This document shows, piece after piece, positions 9,541 through 19,175 of a DNA stretch of 64,000 bases. How positions within the stretch are numbered: the stretch's first letter is position 1; each line of letters opens with the position of its first letter. This stretch comes from Campylobacter vulpis. Its GTDB lineage: Bacteria > Campylobacterota > Campylobacteria > Campylobacterales > Campylobacteraceae. The stretch covers positions 744,001-808,000 of the forward strand of contig NZ_CP041617.1 of assembly GCF_014217995.1 (NCBI RefSeq), read 5' to 3'. The translations under genes were made by a program, and so were the position numbers. The notes under the pieces are model-generated. The model saw nothing but the letters and a program-made list of their open reading frames with translations, made no database searches and had not been told where the DNA came from.

Positions 9541-11043
9541 TTATTGTGCTTGAATCGCACTTAAAATCACGGTATCGACTATATCTTCTACTAAACAGCC
9601 CCTACTTAAATCATTAACAGGCTTTTTAAGTCCTTGTAGAATAGGTCCTATGGCAAGGGCATTTGCCGTTCTTTGCACGGCTTTGTAGCAGATATTTGCC
9701 GCGTCAAGATTAGGGAAGATATAAACATTTGCCTTGCCTGCTATGGTAGAATTTGGCATTTTTTTTGCAGCGGTCTTGGCATCGTAAGCGCAGTCAAACT
9801 GCATAGGTCCGTCAATTTGAAGGTTTGGATATTTTTCTTTAGCGATTTTTAAAGCCTCATTGACTAAATCCACGCTTTCGCCCTTGCCACTATCTCCACT
9901 AGAATAAGATAGCATAGCAATACGCGGTTCAAGCCCAAAAGCCTTAGCACTCAAAGCACTTACATAAGCACTTTGAGCAAGTTGCTCGGCTGTTGGGTTT
10001 GGATTAACCGCGCAGTCCGCAAAGGCTAAAACCTTATCTTCAAGCCCCATAAAAAAGATACCAGAGACAGAATTAATACCCTCTTTTGTTTTGATGATTT
10101 GAAGGGCAGGGCGTATAGTTTCAGCCGTAGTTGTTGAAGCACCACTTACCATAGCATCGGCTTTTTGACTATGCACAAGTAAAGTGCCAAAATAAGTTCT
10201 ATCTTTAACGAGTTTGGCGGCTTCTTCTAGGCTCATACCCTTAGCCTTTCTTGCCTCATAAAGCATAGTGCTAAATTCTTCGCATAGGGGCGAATTTGTG
10301 GGATCTAGCACCTCAATGCCATTAAGATCTAATCCAAGCTTTAGAGCATTTTCTTTGATTTTAGTTTCATTTCCAAGTAAGATGAGATGAACGACATTAC
10401 TTCTAAGTAAAATTTCACTCGCTCTTAAAATCCTCTCATCATCACTTTCTGGTAAAACAACGATTTTTTTATTTTTCACACTTTTTTTAATGAGTTCAAA
10501 TTTAAAGCGATTAGGTGTGATAAATTCATATTCTTTCAAATTCATAAGCTCATTAAAATCAAAATTTGCGTCAATTAAGGCGTAATTTTCTCCCTTAAGG
10601 CTTTCATCGAAAATTTTTCTCGCTATATTTTGATCCTTTTGGTCGATAATGGCAGCTATGGGTGTGTTAAGATTTTTGGCAAGTTTAACGCTTAATTCAA
10701 AGCCATCTAAAATGCCAAATTCCGAAAAACTTGTTACTAAAACAAAGTCATATTTAGCTTTTAAATTTTCATATTCTTCTAAAATTTTGTTGAAAAAATA
10801 GTGAGGATCGTGGCTAAAGGTATTCATCGCATCGCGTAAGGTAAAGCCGTAGCTTTCTTTTGAACTTTGTTTGATGTTAAATTCTTCAAGCCATTCTTGC
10901 ACGGCGGCTATTCTATGCACATAAATCACGGGGCAGTAAATGGCTATATTTTTATAATATTTTGTGTAGTGTGCTAAAAATTTTTTGGTAATGAGGGTAT
11001 TTAAATCATCACTTTTTGACCGCATAAGATAAAGATTTGCCAT
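9541..11043 (-). CDS. pta: Phosphate acetyltransferase
   Basis: 500 residues. An N-terminal segment of about 160 residues resembles the P-loop-like region of long Pta enzymes, but is shorter and has no clear nucleotide motif. The catalytic PTA domain follows, with VVLPESDDERILRA and the C-terminal GSTIAGKANVYIFPNLDA-type region. It converts acetyl-CoA and phosphate to acetyl phosphate, which AckA then uses. Next gene upstream, flgH, is divergent. Confidence 0.95.
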   Translation of the reverse strand: MANLYLMRSKSDDLNTLITKKFLAHYTKYYKNIAIYCPVIYVHRIAAVQEWLEEFNIKQSSKESYGFTLRDAMNTFSHDPHYFFNKILEEYENLKAKYDFVLVTSFSEFGILDGFELSVKLAKNLNTPIAAIIDQKDQNIARKIFDESLKGENYALIDANFDFNELMNLKEYEFITPNRFKFELIKKSVKNKKIVVLPESDDERILRASEILLRSNVVHLILLGNETKIKENALKLGLDLNGIEVLDPTNSPLCEEFSTMLYEARKAKGMSLEEAAKLVKDRTYFGTLLVHSQKADAMVSGASTTTAETIRPALQIIKTKEGINSVSGIFFMGLEDKVLAFADCAVNPNPTAEQLAQSAYVSALSAKAFGLEPRIAMLSYSSGDSGKGESVDLVNEALKIAKEKYPNLQIDGPMQFDCAYDAKTAAKKMPNSTIAGKANVYIFPNLDAANICYKAVQRTANALAIGPILQGLKKPVNDLSRGCLVEDIVDTVILSAIQAQ

Positions 11044-11065
11044 TATTTTTCCTTTGCATTTAAAC

Positions 11066-11083
11066 TTGGAACGCTCTTTGCTT
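11066..11083 (+). promoter_or_regulatory. Sigma-54 (RpoN) promoter of flgH
   Basis: TTGGAAC, 4 bases, TTTGCTT fits the -24/-12 consensus of Campylobacter sigma-54 promoters very closely. It lies 61 bp upstream of the flgH start in the pta-flgH divergent region. It implies flgH belongs to the FlgSR/RpoN middle flagellar class. Confidence 0.85.
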
Positions 11084-11143
11084 TCTAAGGTTTTGAAGTT
11101 ATTGTAACGAAAAAATATAAAAAATTCATATCAAAGGACAGAA

Positions 11144-11842
11144 ATGAAAAAAGTTTTCGTATATATGTTACCATTTGCATTTTTTGGATGTAGTGCTGTG
11201 GTAGATCCTGAAATTTCGATGAAGCCACCAGCTTATGTTGAAGAGCTTGCACCTAAGCAAAGTCATAATGTAGAATCAGCACCCGGGTCCTTATTTGGTA
11301 AGGGAGATAATCCTTTATTCTCCGATAAAAAAGCGATGAATGTTAATGATTTAGTTACCGTCATCATACAAGAAAGCACAACGCAAAGCACACAGGCGAA
11401 CAAAACGACTAGTAGAACAAATAATGCAAATTTGGGCGGAGGTGCCTTAACAGGTAGCACAGGTGCTGTCAATCAAGTCTTAAACAAGGTTAATTCTTAC
11501 TCTAATATAGGTTTTCAAACAAATAGCACAAATAATTACACAGGCACAGGCACACAAAGTAGAAATGAAAGCTTTAACACGACTATTTCAACAAGGGTGA
11601 TTAAAATTCTTTCTAATGGAAATTATTTCATTGAAGGTTCTAGGGAGCTTTTGATTAATGGTGAAAAGCAAATTATACAGCTTAGTGGCGTGATTCGTCC
11701 TTATGATATAGGGCAGGATAATACCATAGATAGTAAATATATAGCCGATGCGAAAATTCTTTATAAAACTGAAGGTGAAGTAGATAGAAGCACGAGAAAG
11801 CCTTGGGGAAGTAAATTTATCGAAGCGGTGTGGCCATTTTAA
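11144..11842 (+). CDS. flgH: Flagellar L-ring lipoprotein FlgH
   Basis: 232 residues. A lipoprotein signal ends at Cys16 (AFFGCSAV). The FlgH core is recognisable in GSLFGKGDNPLFSDKKAMNVNDLVTV and the C-terminal SGVIRPYDI and AKILYKTEGEVD segments. FlgH forms the outer-membrane ring of the flagellar basal body. It is preceded by a sigma-54 promoter and an AAAGGA ribosome-binding site, and convergent with rpoN, the gene for the sigma factor expected to transcribe it. Confidence 0.96.
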   Translation: MKKVFVYMLPFAFFGCSAVVDPEISMKPPAYVEELAPKQSHNVESAPGSLFGKGDNPLFSDKKAMNVNDLVTVIIQESTTQSTQANKTTSRTNNANLGGGALTGSTGAVNQVLNKVNSYSNIGFQTNSTNNYTGTGTQSRNESFNTTISTRVIKILSNGNYFIEGSRELLINGEKQIIQLSGVIRPYDIGQDNTIDSKYIADAKILYKTEGEVDRSTRKPWGSKFIEAVWPF

Positions 11843-11843
11843 T

Positions 11844-11876
11844 TTTACGAGCCTTCTAGCTCGTAAAGTTTTTTTC
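11844..11876 (+). terminator. Intrinsic terminator of flgH, inside the rpoN 3' end
   Basis: 9-bp stem TTTACGAGC / GCTCGTAAA (11844-11852, 11859-11867) with a 6-base loop, followed by GTTTTTTT. The stem starts 2 bp after the flgH stop and doubles as the last codons of convergent rpoN. Confidence 0.8.
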
Positions 11877-13104
11877 TATCTGTGGAGCTTGCGATGCCTA
11901 GTTGTTTGCGGTATTTTGTAATCGTTCTTCTTCCTATGTCGATTTTAAATTCCGCTAAGATAAGCTCTAAAATTTTACTATCACTTAGGGGCTTTTGTTT
12001 ATTTTCATTTTTTACCAAATTTGCGACAAAATCTTTTACACTTGCATTTGAAGTTTCTCCCTCTCCATCGAGTGCAAAAGCAAAAAAATCTTTTAGAGGG
12101 ATAAGTCCTCTATCGCAACTTAAATATTTATTTGCAATAGCCCTTGAAATGGTCGAGGCATTTCGCTCCAAATCTTGTGCCAAATCTTTTAAAGTCATAG
12201 GTTTAATTTCTTTTCCTAAAAAAAATTCATATTGATGCTCAACTATCATCAAGCCTATTTTATATAAGGTCGCCTTACGCATAGCAAGGGCATCGACTAA
12301 ATTTCTCGCCTCTTTTAAATAGCCACTTAAAAATTCGTGTTCCAAGCCGTCTGTTTCTATATGAATTTCTGGGTAATAATCATCGTTAATTTTAACCTTA
12401 ATTTCTCCATTTTCTCTAAAAATAAAAATATCAGGCACTATCACTTTGCTTTCTTCAAAATACTCCAAAAAAGGCGGAATAGAAAATTTTTTAATAAGCT
12501 CAATGGCTTCTTTATAAAGCTTTTCTTTTGTATATTGCTGGATATTTTCAAAATCTAAAATAAGCATTTTGCTAAATTCATAAAGTTCATCATTTTTAAA
12601 TTCTATATTTTCTAAGGCAAATAAAAAAGCCTCCTTAAAATCCATTGCCCCCACGCCCACAGGCTCTAAATACTTAAAGCGTGTGCGAATTTTTTCTACC
12701 TCTTCCCTAGAAAATTCGCTCAAAATCTCTTCATCATATTCAAAATAGCCCTCGTGATTGAGACATTGTATGATTTTATGAGCTATGCTTTGAGACTTTT
12801 CAGTAGGAAAAAGAGGGGGGATAATTTGCTCATCTAAAAACTCCCAAACGCTTTTTTGCTGTAAGGCTCTTTGCTCGACAAATTCGCTATGAGCATTTGT
12901 TTTAAAAAAGCTTTCGTAATAATTTTTACCATTTTGCTGTGTTTGCGTTTTTTCTTCTATGTTTAAAAAGGGATTATCCTCAGCAAATTTATCTAAGCTT
13001 TCTTTCAAGTCCTCGATATTTGCTTGCAAAAGAGGAAGCCAAGAGCGTAAGGTGTTAGAAAGCTTTGTTTTGGGACTTTGGCTTAATTTTTGTCTTAACA
13101 TCAA
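11845..13104 (-). CDS. rpoN: RNA polymerase sigma-54 factor
   Basis: 419 residues. The N-terminal region I is Gln/Leu-rich (LRQKLSQSPKTKL). The core-binding region lies in the middle, and the C-terminus carries the RpoN box as TITKYRKQLGIASS. Sigma-54 directs the hook and basal-body class of flagellar genes in Campylobacter. The gene starts inside lptB (4-bp overlap), so it is coupled to lipopolysaccharide-export and tsaE genes upstream. Confidence 0.97.
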   Translation of the reverse strand: MMLRQKLSQSPKTKLSNTLRSWLPLLQANIEDLKESLDKFAEDNPFLNIEEKTQTQQNGKNYYESFFKTNAHSEFVEQRALQQKSVWEFLDEQIIPPLFPTEKSQSIAHKIIQCLNHEGYFEYDEEILSEFSREEVEKIRTRFKYLEPVGVGAMDFKEAFLFALENIEFKNDELYEFSKMLILDFENIQQYTKEKLYKEAIELIKKFSIPPFLEYFEESKVIVPDIFIFRENGEIKVKINDDYYPEIHIETDGLEHEFLSGYLKEARNLVDALAMRKATLYKIGLMIVEHQYEFFLGKEIKPMTLKDLAQDLERNASTISRAIANKYLSCDRGLIPLKDFFAFALDGEGETSNASVKDFVANLVKNENKQKPLSDSKILELILAEFKIDIGRRTITKYRKQLGIASSTDRKKLYELEGS

Positions 13105-13829
13105 TCAAGGAGTTTAAACTCCGCTCCTAAGTAGTATTTTTTCACATCTTGATTATGTGCGATTTCTTTAGCATTTCCACTAGCTAAAAGTGTGCCTTGT
13201 TTAATAACATAAGCCCTATCACAAATAGCTAAGGTTTCGCGGACATTGTGGTCTGTGATTAAAATTCCAATACCAAGTCTTTTAAGCTCTTTGATAAGGT
13301 TTTGAATTTCAGCCACAGCGATGGGATCAACTCCCGCAAAAGGCTCGTCTAAAAGTAAAAATTTAGGCTCACACATCAAACTTCTTGCGATTTCGCAACG
13401 CCTTCTCTCCCCTCCGCTTAAACTTAAGCCCTTTCTAAGGCGTATGGGTTCTATGCTTAAGAGTTCTAGCATTTTTTCTACTTTTTCATTTAAAATTTTT
13501 TTATCTTTATAAAAAATTTCAGCAGCTAAAAACAAATTATCTTCCACACTTAAATCCTTAAAAACGCTACTTTCTTGCGGTAAATAGCCTATGCCTTGCC
13601 TTGCTCTTTTATTAAGCGGTTCTTTGGTGATGTCTGTGCCATTGAGCTTAACTTGACCTCCACTAGGTGTAATGAGACCGCATATCATATAAAAGGTTGT
13701 TGTTTTGCCAGCACCATTAGGACCTAAAAGTCCTACGACCTCCCCGCTTTGAATTTCAAGCGAGATACCGTGAATAATCTTTGTTTTTTTAATCACTTTT
13801 TCTAAATGCAAAACCTCTAATTTACTCAT
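13101..13829 (-). CDS. lptB: Lipopolysaccharide export ABC ATPase LptB
   Basis: 242 residues. Walker A is GPNGAGKTT, signature LSGGERRR, Walker B FLLLDEPFAGVDP, and the H-loop is ITDHNVRE; DHNVRETL is diagnostic of LptB. It powers lipooligosaccharide extraction with LptFG and LptC. lptC and lptA are also in this window (25.2-26.1 kb). It overlaps tsaE by 8 bp and rpoN by 4 bp. Confidence 0.95.
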   Translation of the reverse strand: MSKLEVLHLEKVIKKTKIIHGISLEIQSGEVVGLLGPNGAGKTTTFYMICGLITPSGGQVKLNGTDITKEPLNKRARQGIGYLPQESSVFKDLSVEDNLFLAAEIFYKDKKILNEKVEKMLELLSIEPIRLRKGLSLSGGERRRCEIARSLMCEPKFLLLDEPFAGVDPIAVAEIQNLIKELKRLGIGILITDHNVRETLAICDRAYVIKQGTLLASGNAKEIAHNQDVKKYYLGAEFKLLD

Positions 13830-14229
13830 AAATCACATACTTTCTTTTGGAATTTAAAGGAAAAATTTCTACGATATAGGGCTTAATCCCCATTTTTTTT
13901 AAGGCTTTTTCTAAATTTTCATCACCCCACTCAACCAAATGCAAGCCTTCTTCAAAAAAATTTTCAAATAGTCCATTTTGTAAAATACCCCTTAAGCCTA
14001 CTTGATAAATATCATAATGATAAATTTTTTTTGCATCTTTTTCGTAGCTTTGCATTAAAGAAAAGGTTGGTGAATTTGGTTTTTCGTCAAAATTTAATTT
14101 TTTTAGCAAGGCTTGAACTAGGCTTGTTTTTCCACTTGCTAAATCTCCACGAAGTAGCACAATGCCCTTATTTGGCAAATATTTCAAAAGCTCCTCAAGC
14201 TCATCTTGCATTAAAATGAATTCTCTCAC
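13822..14229 (-). CDS. tsaE: tRNA threonylcarbamoyladenosine biosynthesis ATPase TsaE
   Basis: 135 residues. Walker A is LRGDLASGKTSLV near residue 24. SPTFSLMQSYE and the LVEWGD segment are family hallmarks. TsaE works with TsaB and TsaD to make t6A37 on ANN-decoding tRNAs. It overlaps the S4-domain gene by 4 bp and lptB by 8 bp. Confidence 0.93.
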   Translation of the reverse strand: MREFILMQDELEELLKYLPNKGIVLLRGDLASGKTSLVQALLKKLNFDEKPNSPTFSLMQSYEKDAKKIYHYDIYQVGLRGILQNGLFENFFEEGLHLVEWGDENLEKALKKMGIKPYIVEIFPLNSKRKYVIYE

Positions 14230-14471
14230 AGCCTACTCACATACTCGCTTTGTGCGTTTTTTGGTATATTTTTACTCGTAGGTAGGGCAAGGACCTTATA
14301 GCTTTCTTTACGCTCATTTAAATGAAGCGTGATAATATCTCCTATTTTCACATCTTTACTAGGCTTTACAATCACGCCATTAATATCCACAACCTTACTC
14401 TTACACATATCCTCCGCAATGCTACGGCGTTTGGTAATATTAACTACATTTAAAAATTTATCAACTCTCAT
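14226..14471 (-). CDS. S4-domain RNA-binding protein, HslR-like
   Basis: 81 residues from ATG at 14471, chosen because the S4 fold starts at MRVDKFLNV; a longer TTG-initiated form (to 14498) would add nine non-conserved residues. The S4 motif reads RRSIAEDMCKSKVVDINGVIVKPSKDVKIGD. Family members bind structured RNA, and HslR-type proteins rescue stalled 50S subunits. The exact role here is inferred. It is the first gene of the S4-tsaE-lptB-rpoN run. Confidence 0.85.
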   Translation of the reverse strand: MRVDKFLNVVNITKRRSIAEDMCKSKVVDINGVIVKPSKDVKIGDIITLHLNERKESYKVLALPTSKNIPKNAQSEYVSRL

Positions 14472-14593
14472 AAGGGGGATTTTAGCAAAAAAATGCAAAT
14501 TAAAAATTATTTTGGAACAAAATTTGCTTTAAAAAACTTTTACTTAAGGCTTTTTTGCTAAAATTTTGCAAGAATTTTATAAAGGAGTTTAAG

Positions 14594-15814
14594 GTGAAAG
14601 ATAAGGTTAAAAAAGTCGTTTTGGCTTATTCTGGTGGGCTTGATACGAGCATTATTTTAAAATGGTTGCAAGATGAGTATAATTGTGAAGTGCTTACTTT
14701 CACAGCAGACATAGGGCAGGGCGAGGAGCTTGAACCCGCTAGGCTTAAGGCTTTATCTCTTGGCATTAAAGAAGAAAATATTTTCATTAAAGATTTAAAA
14801 GATGAATTTGTTAAAGATTATGTTTTCCCTATGTTTAGAGCAAATGCTATTTATGAGGGAGAATATCTACTTGGCACAAGTATAGCGCGCCCTCTAATCG
14901 CTAAAACTCAAGCACAAATCGCCCTCCAAACAGGAGCTGATGCTGTAAGCCACGGTGCCACCGGCAAGGGTAATGACCAAGTGCGTTTTGAGCTTGGTTA
15001 TTTAGCCTTTAATCCTGATTTAAAAATCATCGCTCCTTGGAGAGAGTGGGATTTAAATAGTCGTGAAAAACTTTTAGCTTACGCAGCAAAACACGGCATA
15101 GATATTTCTAAGAAAAAGGGTAAATCGCCTTATTCAATGGACGCAAATTTATTGCATATTTCTTATGAAGGACTTGTTTTAGAAGACCCTGCAGCAAGGG
15201 CAGAAGATGAGATGTGGAGATGGACTAAAAGTCCTAAAGAAGCACCTAATGAAAGTCAAATCATAGAGCTTGAATTTAAAAAGGGTGATTTGGTGGCGAT
15301 TGATGATGAGTTTTTAAGCCCAGCAGGACTTTTAGCAAAGCTTAACGAGCTAGGTGCAAAACACGGCATAGGACGCCTTGACATCGTAGAAAATCGCTTT
15401 GTAGGTATGAAAAGTAGAGGTTGTTACGAAACGCCGGGCGGGACGATACTGCTAAAAGCACATAGAGCCATTGAAAGCATTACGCTTGATAGAGAAGCGG
15501 CGCATTTAAAAGATGAATTAATGCCTAAATACGCTCATCTTATCTATAATGGTTTTTGGTTTTCACCTGAAAGATTAATGCTTCAAGCCTTAATCGATGA
15601 GAGTCAAAAATGTGTCAATGGTAAGGTAAGACTCGAGCTTTATAAGGGCAATGTGATGGTTGTGGGGCGTGAAAGTGCGAATGATAGCCTCTTTAATGCC
15701 GCTTTTTGCACCTTTGAAGAAGATGAAGTGTATAATCAAAAAGATGCCGAAGGCTTTATTAAACTTAATGCTCTTCGTTTTATCATCGCGGGTAAAAATG
15801 GACGCAAATTTTAG
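14594..15814 (+). CDS. argG: Argininosuccinate synthase
   Basis: 406 residues from a GTG start at 14594. This start has AAGGAG 10 bp upstream and puts the ATP pyrophosphatase P-loop AYSGGLDTS at residue ~11, as in homologues. An upstream in-frame start would add a non-conserved leader. Other marks are [14 protein letters not shown] and [12 protein letters not shown]. It condenses citrulline and aspartate with ATP in arginine synthesis. It stands alone, convergent with adk. Confidence 0.96.
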   Translation: MKDKVKKVVLAYSGGLDTSIILKWLQDEYNCEVLTFTADIGQGEELEPARLKALSLGIKEENIFIKDLKDEFVKDYVFPMFRANAIYEGEYLLGTSIARPLIAKTQAQIALQTGADAVSHGATGKGNDQVRFELGYLAFNPDLKIIAPWREWDLNSREKLLAYAAKHGIDISKKKGKSPYSMDANLLHISYEGLVLEDPAARAEDEMWRWTKSPKEAPNESQIIELEFKKGDLVAIDDEFLSPAGLLAKLNELGAKHGIGRLDIVENRFVGMKSRGCYETPGGTILLKAHRAIESITLDREAAHLKDELMPKYAHLIYNGFWFSPERLMLQALIDESQKCVNGKVRLELYKGNVMVVGRESANDSLFNAAFCTFEEDEVYNQKDAEGFIKLNALRFIIAGKNGRKF

Positions 15815-15849
15815 ACCATAGTTTGCTTAAATTTGGTAAGTAAGATTTA

Positions 15850-15906
15850 TTAAGCGAAAGTTTGGCAAATGCTTTAATCTCAGCAAGTGCCACATCTTTC
15901 GTTTAA
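15850..15906. other. Nested imperfect hairpin between convergent argG and adk
   Basis: Four stacked stems can pair with small internal loops: TTAA/TTAA, CGAAAG/CTTTCG, TGGCA/TGCCA and TGCT/AGCA around an 8-base loop. The sequence fills most of the 97-bp gap between two convergent genes. It may be a bidirectional terminator, although there is no strong T-run, or a small structured RNA. Confidence 0.5.
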
Positions 15907-15911
15907 AATGC

Positions 15912-16487
15912 TTAAATATTTTGAATTTTTTTGATTAATTCTCTCATATCTGCTACGATTGGTTCAATCGCTCTTTCGCCGTCTATGATGAAGTGTAATT
16001 TTTTCTTTTGATAAAAGTTTAAAATTTCCTCCAAAGGCTCAATATAAACTTTCATTCTGTTATAAAACACCTCTTCATTATCATCAGCCCCACGCTTTCT
16101 ACCCAAAATTCTATCTTTAGCGACTTCTTCACTGACACGAACTTCAATCACGCCTTTTAAAATGACTTCATTTTGCTCATTTAAAACCTTATCAAATTCC
16201 ATCATTTGCTCTACGCTTCTAGGATAACCATCGATGATAATGGTTTTAGTCGGGGCATTTTTAAGTGCAGTAACGATAGTATTAATGACAACATCTAAAG
16301 GCACTAAATTTCCTTTAGAAATGAAACTATCGATGGTTTTACCTAGCTCGCTACCACTTGCAACTTCCTCTCTTAATAAATCGCCCGTAGAATAGTGCGT
16401 TACATTTGCGTCTGCTTTAGCGATTAAACTCGCATCCGTTGTTTTGCCACTACCTGGCGCACCTATGATTAAAAATAATTCTTTCAT
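15912..16487 (-). CDS. adk: Adenylate kinase
   Basis: 191 residues. The P-loop is GAPGSGKTT, and the AMP-binding segments [11 protein letters not shown] and [10 protein letters not shown] are present. The lid is the short type, as in other epsilonproteobacteria. It balances AMP, ADP and ATP. It follows aspS with a 4-bp overlap, so the pair is cotranscribed. Confidence 0.96.
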   Translation of the reverse strand: MKELFLIIGAPGSGKTTDASLIAKADANVTHYSTGDLLREEVASGSELGKTIDSFISKGNLVPLDVVINTIVTALKNAPTKTIIIDGYPRSVEQMMEFDKVLNEQNEVILKGVIEVRVSEEVAKDRILGRKRGADDNEEVFYNRMKVYIEPLEEILNFYQKKKLHFIIDGERAIEPIVADMRELIKKIQNI

Positions 16488-18235
16488 TTTACACTCTCCC
16501 TTAATTTTAGTCCAAGTTCTCTCATAGCCTCCTTACTCGCCTCGCTTGGTGCTTCTGTCATAAGGCACTGCGCTCTTTGCGTTTTAGGAAAGGCTATAAC
16601 CTCCCTAATGCTACTTGCTCCGCTCACTAGCATAATAAGCCTATCAAGCCCTATGGCTATACCTCCGTGTGGTGGTGCTCCAAAGCTTAAGGCATCAAGC
16701 AAGAAGCCAAATTTTTCTCTTTGCTCCTCTTCGTTGATATTAAGAAGTTTAAAGACTTTTTGTTGGATTTCATTTTTGTGAATTCTTATACTTCCACCCC
16801 CAAGCTCAACGCCGTTTAAAACCACATCATAGGCTATGGAAGAAATGTTTTCTAAATCCTCTTCATCAATGTTCTTAGGCATAGTAAAAGGGTGATGCAT
16901 CGCAGAATAAGAGCCGTCATCATTTTTCTCAAACATAGGGAAATCCACAACCCACAAAAATTCCAAAACGCTAGGATTTAAAAGCTTTAGTTCCTCCGCT
17001 AAAAAAAGTCTAAATCGTCCCATATAATCAAGCACGATTTTTTTCACTCCAGCACCAAAAAACACGACATCGCCGACTTCAAGTTCGCAGCGTTTTTCAA
17101 GCTCTTTTAAATCCTCTTCATTAAAGAATTTGCAAAGCGGACCCTTAAGCCCGTCCTCCTTAGCTTGTATAAAAGCTAAGCCTTGTGCGCCAAATTTACG
17201 CACAAATTCTTCAAATCTTTGCATTTGCCTTTTTGAAAAAATCATATCTCCCTTTGGCACTTTTAGGGCTTTAATGCGATTTTTATAAGGATCTTTTGCA
17301 ATATTTGCAAAAATTTCATTGTTTGACTTAGCAAAAATGTCTATTACATCGATAAATTTTAAATCAAATCTTAAATCAGGCTTATCGCTCCCATAATTTT
17401 CCATAGCCTCTTTATAGCTCATTTGTCTAAAAGGCGTCTTAATTTGCTTACCACAAGCTGCGAAAATATCCTTTAAAAAGGTCTCCGCCACTGCTATCAC
17501 ATCTTTTTGCTCACAAAAGCTCATCTCCACATCAATTTGCGTGAATTCAGGCTGTCTGTCTGCTCTTAAATCCTCATCTCTAAAGCATTTTGCGATTTGA
17601 AAATAGCGGTCAAAATTCGCACACATTAAAAGCTGCTTAAAAAGCTGCGGACTTTGAGGTAGGGCATAAAATTCGCCCTGATGCACACGAGACGGCACTA
17701 AATAATCCCTCGCCCCCTCTGGTGTAGCCTTAGTTAAAATCGGCGTTTCTACCTCTAAAAAACCCATATTTGCCAAAGAATTTCTAGCTGCTATACAAGC
17801 CTTTGAGCGTAAGGCGAAATTTTCGTAAAGGCGTGGATTTCTAAGGTCTAAAAAGCGGTATTTTAAACGAAGTTCCTCATTGACACTTTCATCTCCTATG
17901 GCAAAAGGCGGCACGGCACTTTCATTTTCTACTACTAGTTCATCAACTACCACTTCAATTTCTCCCGTTTTAAGCTTGGCATTGACAAGCCCCTCGCCTC
18001 TTGGACGCACTTTTCCGTGAGCGATTAAAACAAATTCATTTCTTACGCTAGAGGCGATTTGATGAGCTTTTTGACTATCATTTGGGTCGCACACAAGCTG
18101 GATAAGCCCACTTCTATCTCTTAAATCGATAAAAATTACCCCGCCGTGGTCGCGGTAGCTATTAACCCAGCCACAAAGTCTCACTTCCTCGCCGATATTA
18201 GCTTTATTTAAGTCTGTATTATAATGACTACGCAT
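16484..18235 (-). CDS. aspS: Aspartyl-tRNA synthetase (probably non-discriminating)
   Basis: 583 residues. An N-terminal OB-fold anticodon domain ([24 protein letters not shown]) is followed by the class II catalytic core, with [16 protein letters not shown] as motif 2 and [12 protein letters not shown] as motif 3. The GAD insertion sits between. From family knowledge, bacteria without AsnRS use such an enzyme to charge tRNA-Asn with Asp for later amidation by GatCAB. No AsnRS gene is in this window, so that use is inferred. Confidence 0.96.
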   Translation of the reverse strand: MRSHYNTDLNKANIGEEVRLCGWVNSYRDHGGVIFIDLRDRSGLIQLVCDPNDSQKAHQIASSVRNEFVLIAHGKVRPRGEGLVNAKLKTGEIEVVVDELVVENESAVPPFAIGDESVNEELRLKYRFLDLRNPRLYENFALRSKACIAARNSLANMGFLEVETPILTKATPEGARDYLVPSRVHQGEFYALPQSPQLFKQLLMCANFDRYFQIAKCFRDEDLRADRQPEFTQIDVEMSFCEQKDVIAVAETFLKDIFAACGKQIKTPFRQMSYKEAMENYGSDKPDLRFDLKFIDVIDIFAKSNNEIFANIAKDPYKNRIKALKVPKGDMIFSKRQMQRFEEFVRKFGAQGLAFIQAKEDGLKGPLCKFFNEEDLKELEKRCELEVGDVVFFGAGVKKIVLDYMGRFRLFLAEELKLLNPSVLEFLWVVDFPMFEKNDDGSYSAMHHPFTMPKNIDEEDLENISSIAYDVVLNGVELGGGSIRIHKNEIQQKVFKLLNINEEEQREKFGFLLDALSFGAPPHGGIAIGLDRLIMLVSGASSIREVIAFPKTQRAQCLMTEAPSEASKEAMRELGLKLRESVK

Positions 18236-18302
18236 TTTTTTCCTTGAAAATAAATTTTTTGGAATTATAATATCTTTATTCTTTTGCTTTGCTAAGTTTT
18301 GT

Positions 18303-18308
18303 TATAAT
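18303..18308 (+). promoter_or_regulatory. -10 element abutting the nadK start (leaderless transcript)
   Basis: TTGTTATAAT ends at 18308, only six bases before the nadK ATG at 18315, and no Shine-Dalgarno sequence lies between. Transcription would start at or one base before the A of the ATG. Confidence 0.6.
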
Positions 18309-18314
18309 TTTTTT

Positions 18315-19175
18315 ATGCAAAAGGAATTTAATTATAAAAATGTCAAAAAAATTGGACTTGTTGCAAGACCGAATTCAAATTTAGACGCAGAAATTACAAA
18401 TCTTGAAAGCATTTTGAAAAAAAAGGGCGTTGAGCTTTTGCTTTTTAAAGAAAGCTCACAAAGGCTAAATTTAGCAAGTTTTGAGCTTAATGAGCTTTTT
18501 GAAAAGAGTGATTTTATCATTTCTTTAGGAGGTGATGGCACTTTAATTTCGCTTTGTAGAAAGGCTTATGAGTATGAAAAGGCGATTTTAGGTATTCACG
18601 CGGGTAGGTTGGGTTTTTTAACAACGCTTTCTTTGCAAGATACTCCAAAATTTTTTGAAGAGTTTTTTCAAGGAGAATTTAGACTTGAAATGCCCTTTAT
18701 GCTTGAACTTATCCTTGAAACAAAGAGGGGAGAAATTTTACGCAAAAATGCCTTTAATGACATCGTTTTTTTTAGAAAGCAAATGAATTCTATGGTGAGT
18801 ATTGAGGTGTTTAGAAAGGGCAAAATTTTTAATCAATACTTTGGAGATGGGCTTATCATAGCCTCTCCTGCTGGCTCTACTGCTTATAATTTAAGTGCAA
18901 ATGGTCCCATAGTTTATACTTTGGCAGAGGTTTTCATACTTACGCCTGTTTGCTCACACTCTCTTACTCAACGCCCCATTGTTTTGCCGCGTGGTTTTGA
19001 GCTTGAAGTGGGAGCGAAAGATTGCGTTTTGTGTGTCGATGGGCAAGAGCATTATGAAGTTGATGAATTTAAGAGTATTAAAGTGGGCTTAAGTGATAAG
19101 GGCGTATGTTTAATTCACCCTAAAAATAGGGATTATTTTCAAATTTTAAAAGAGAAATTAAACTGGGGTAATTGA
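18315..19175 (+). CDS. nadK: NAD kinase
   Basis: 286 residues. The NAD-kinase signature [11 protein letters not shown] is at ~res 69-79 and [14 protein letters not shown] further on. It phosphorylates NAD to NADP. The first ATG sits directly behind a -10 box, so translation is probably leaderless. It overlaps recN by 4 bp and heads a long cotranscribed run. Confidence 0.94.
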   Translation: MQKEFNYKNVKKIGLVARPNSNLDAEITNLESILKKKGVELLLFKESSQRLNLASFELNELFEKSDFIISLGGDGTLISLCRKAYEYEKAILGIHAGRLGFLTTLSLQDTPKFFEEFFQGEFRLEMPFMLELILETKRGEILRKNAFNDIVFFRKQMNSMVSIEVFRKGKIFNQYFGDGLIIASPAGSTAYNLSANGPIVYTLAEVFILTPVCSHSLTQRPIVLPRGFELEVGAKDCVLCVDGQEHYEVDEFKSIKVGLSDKGVCLIHPKNRDYFQILKEKLNWGN

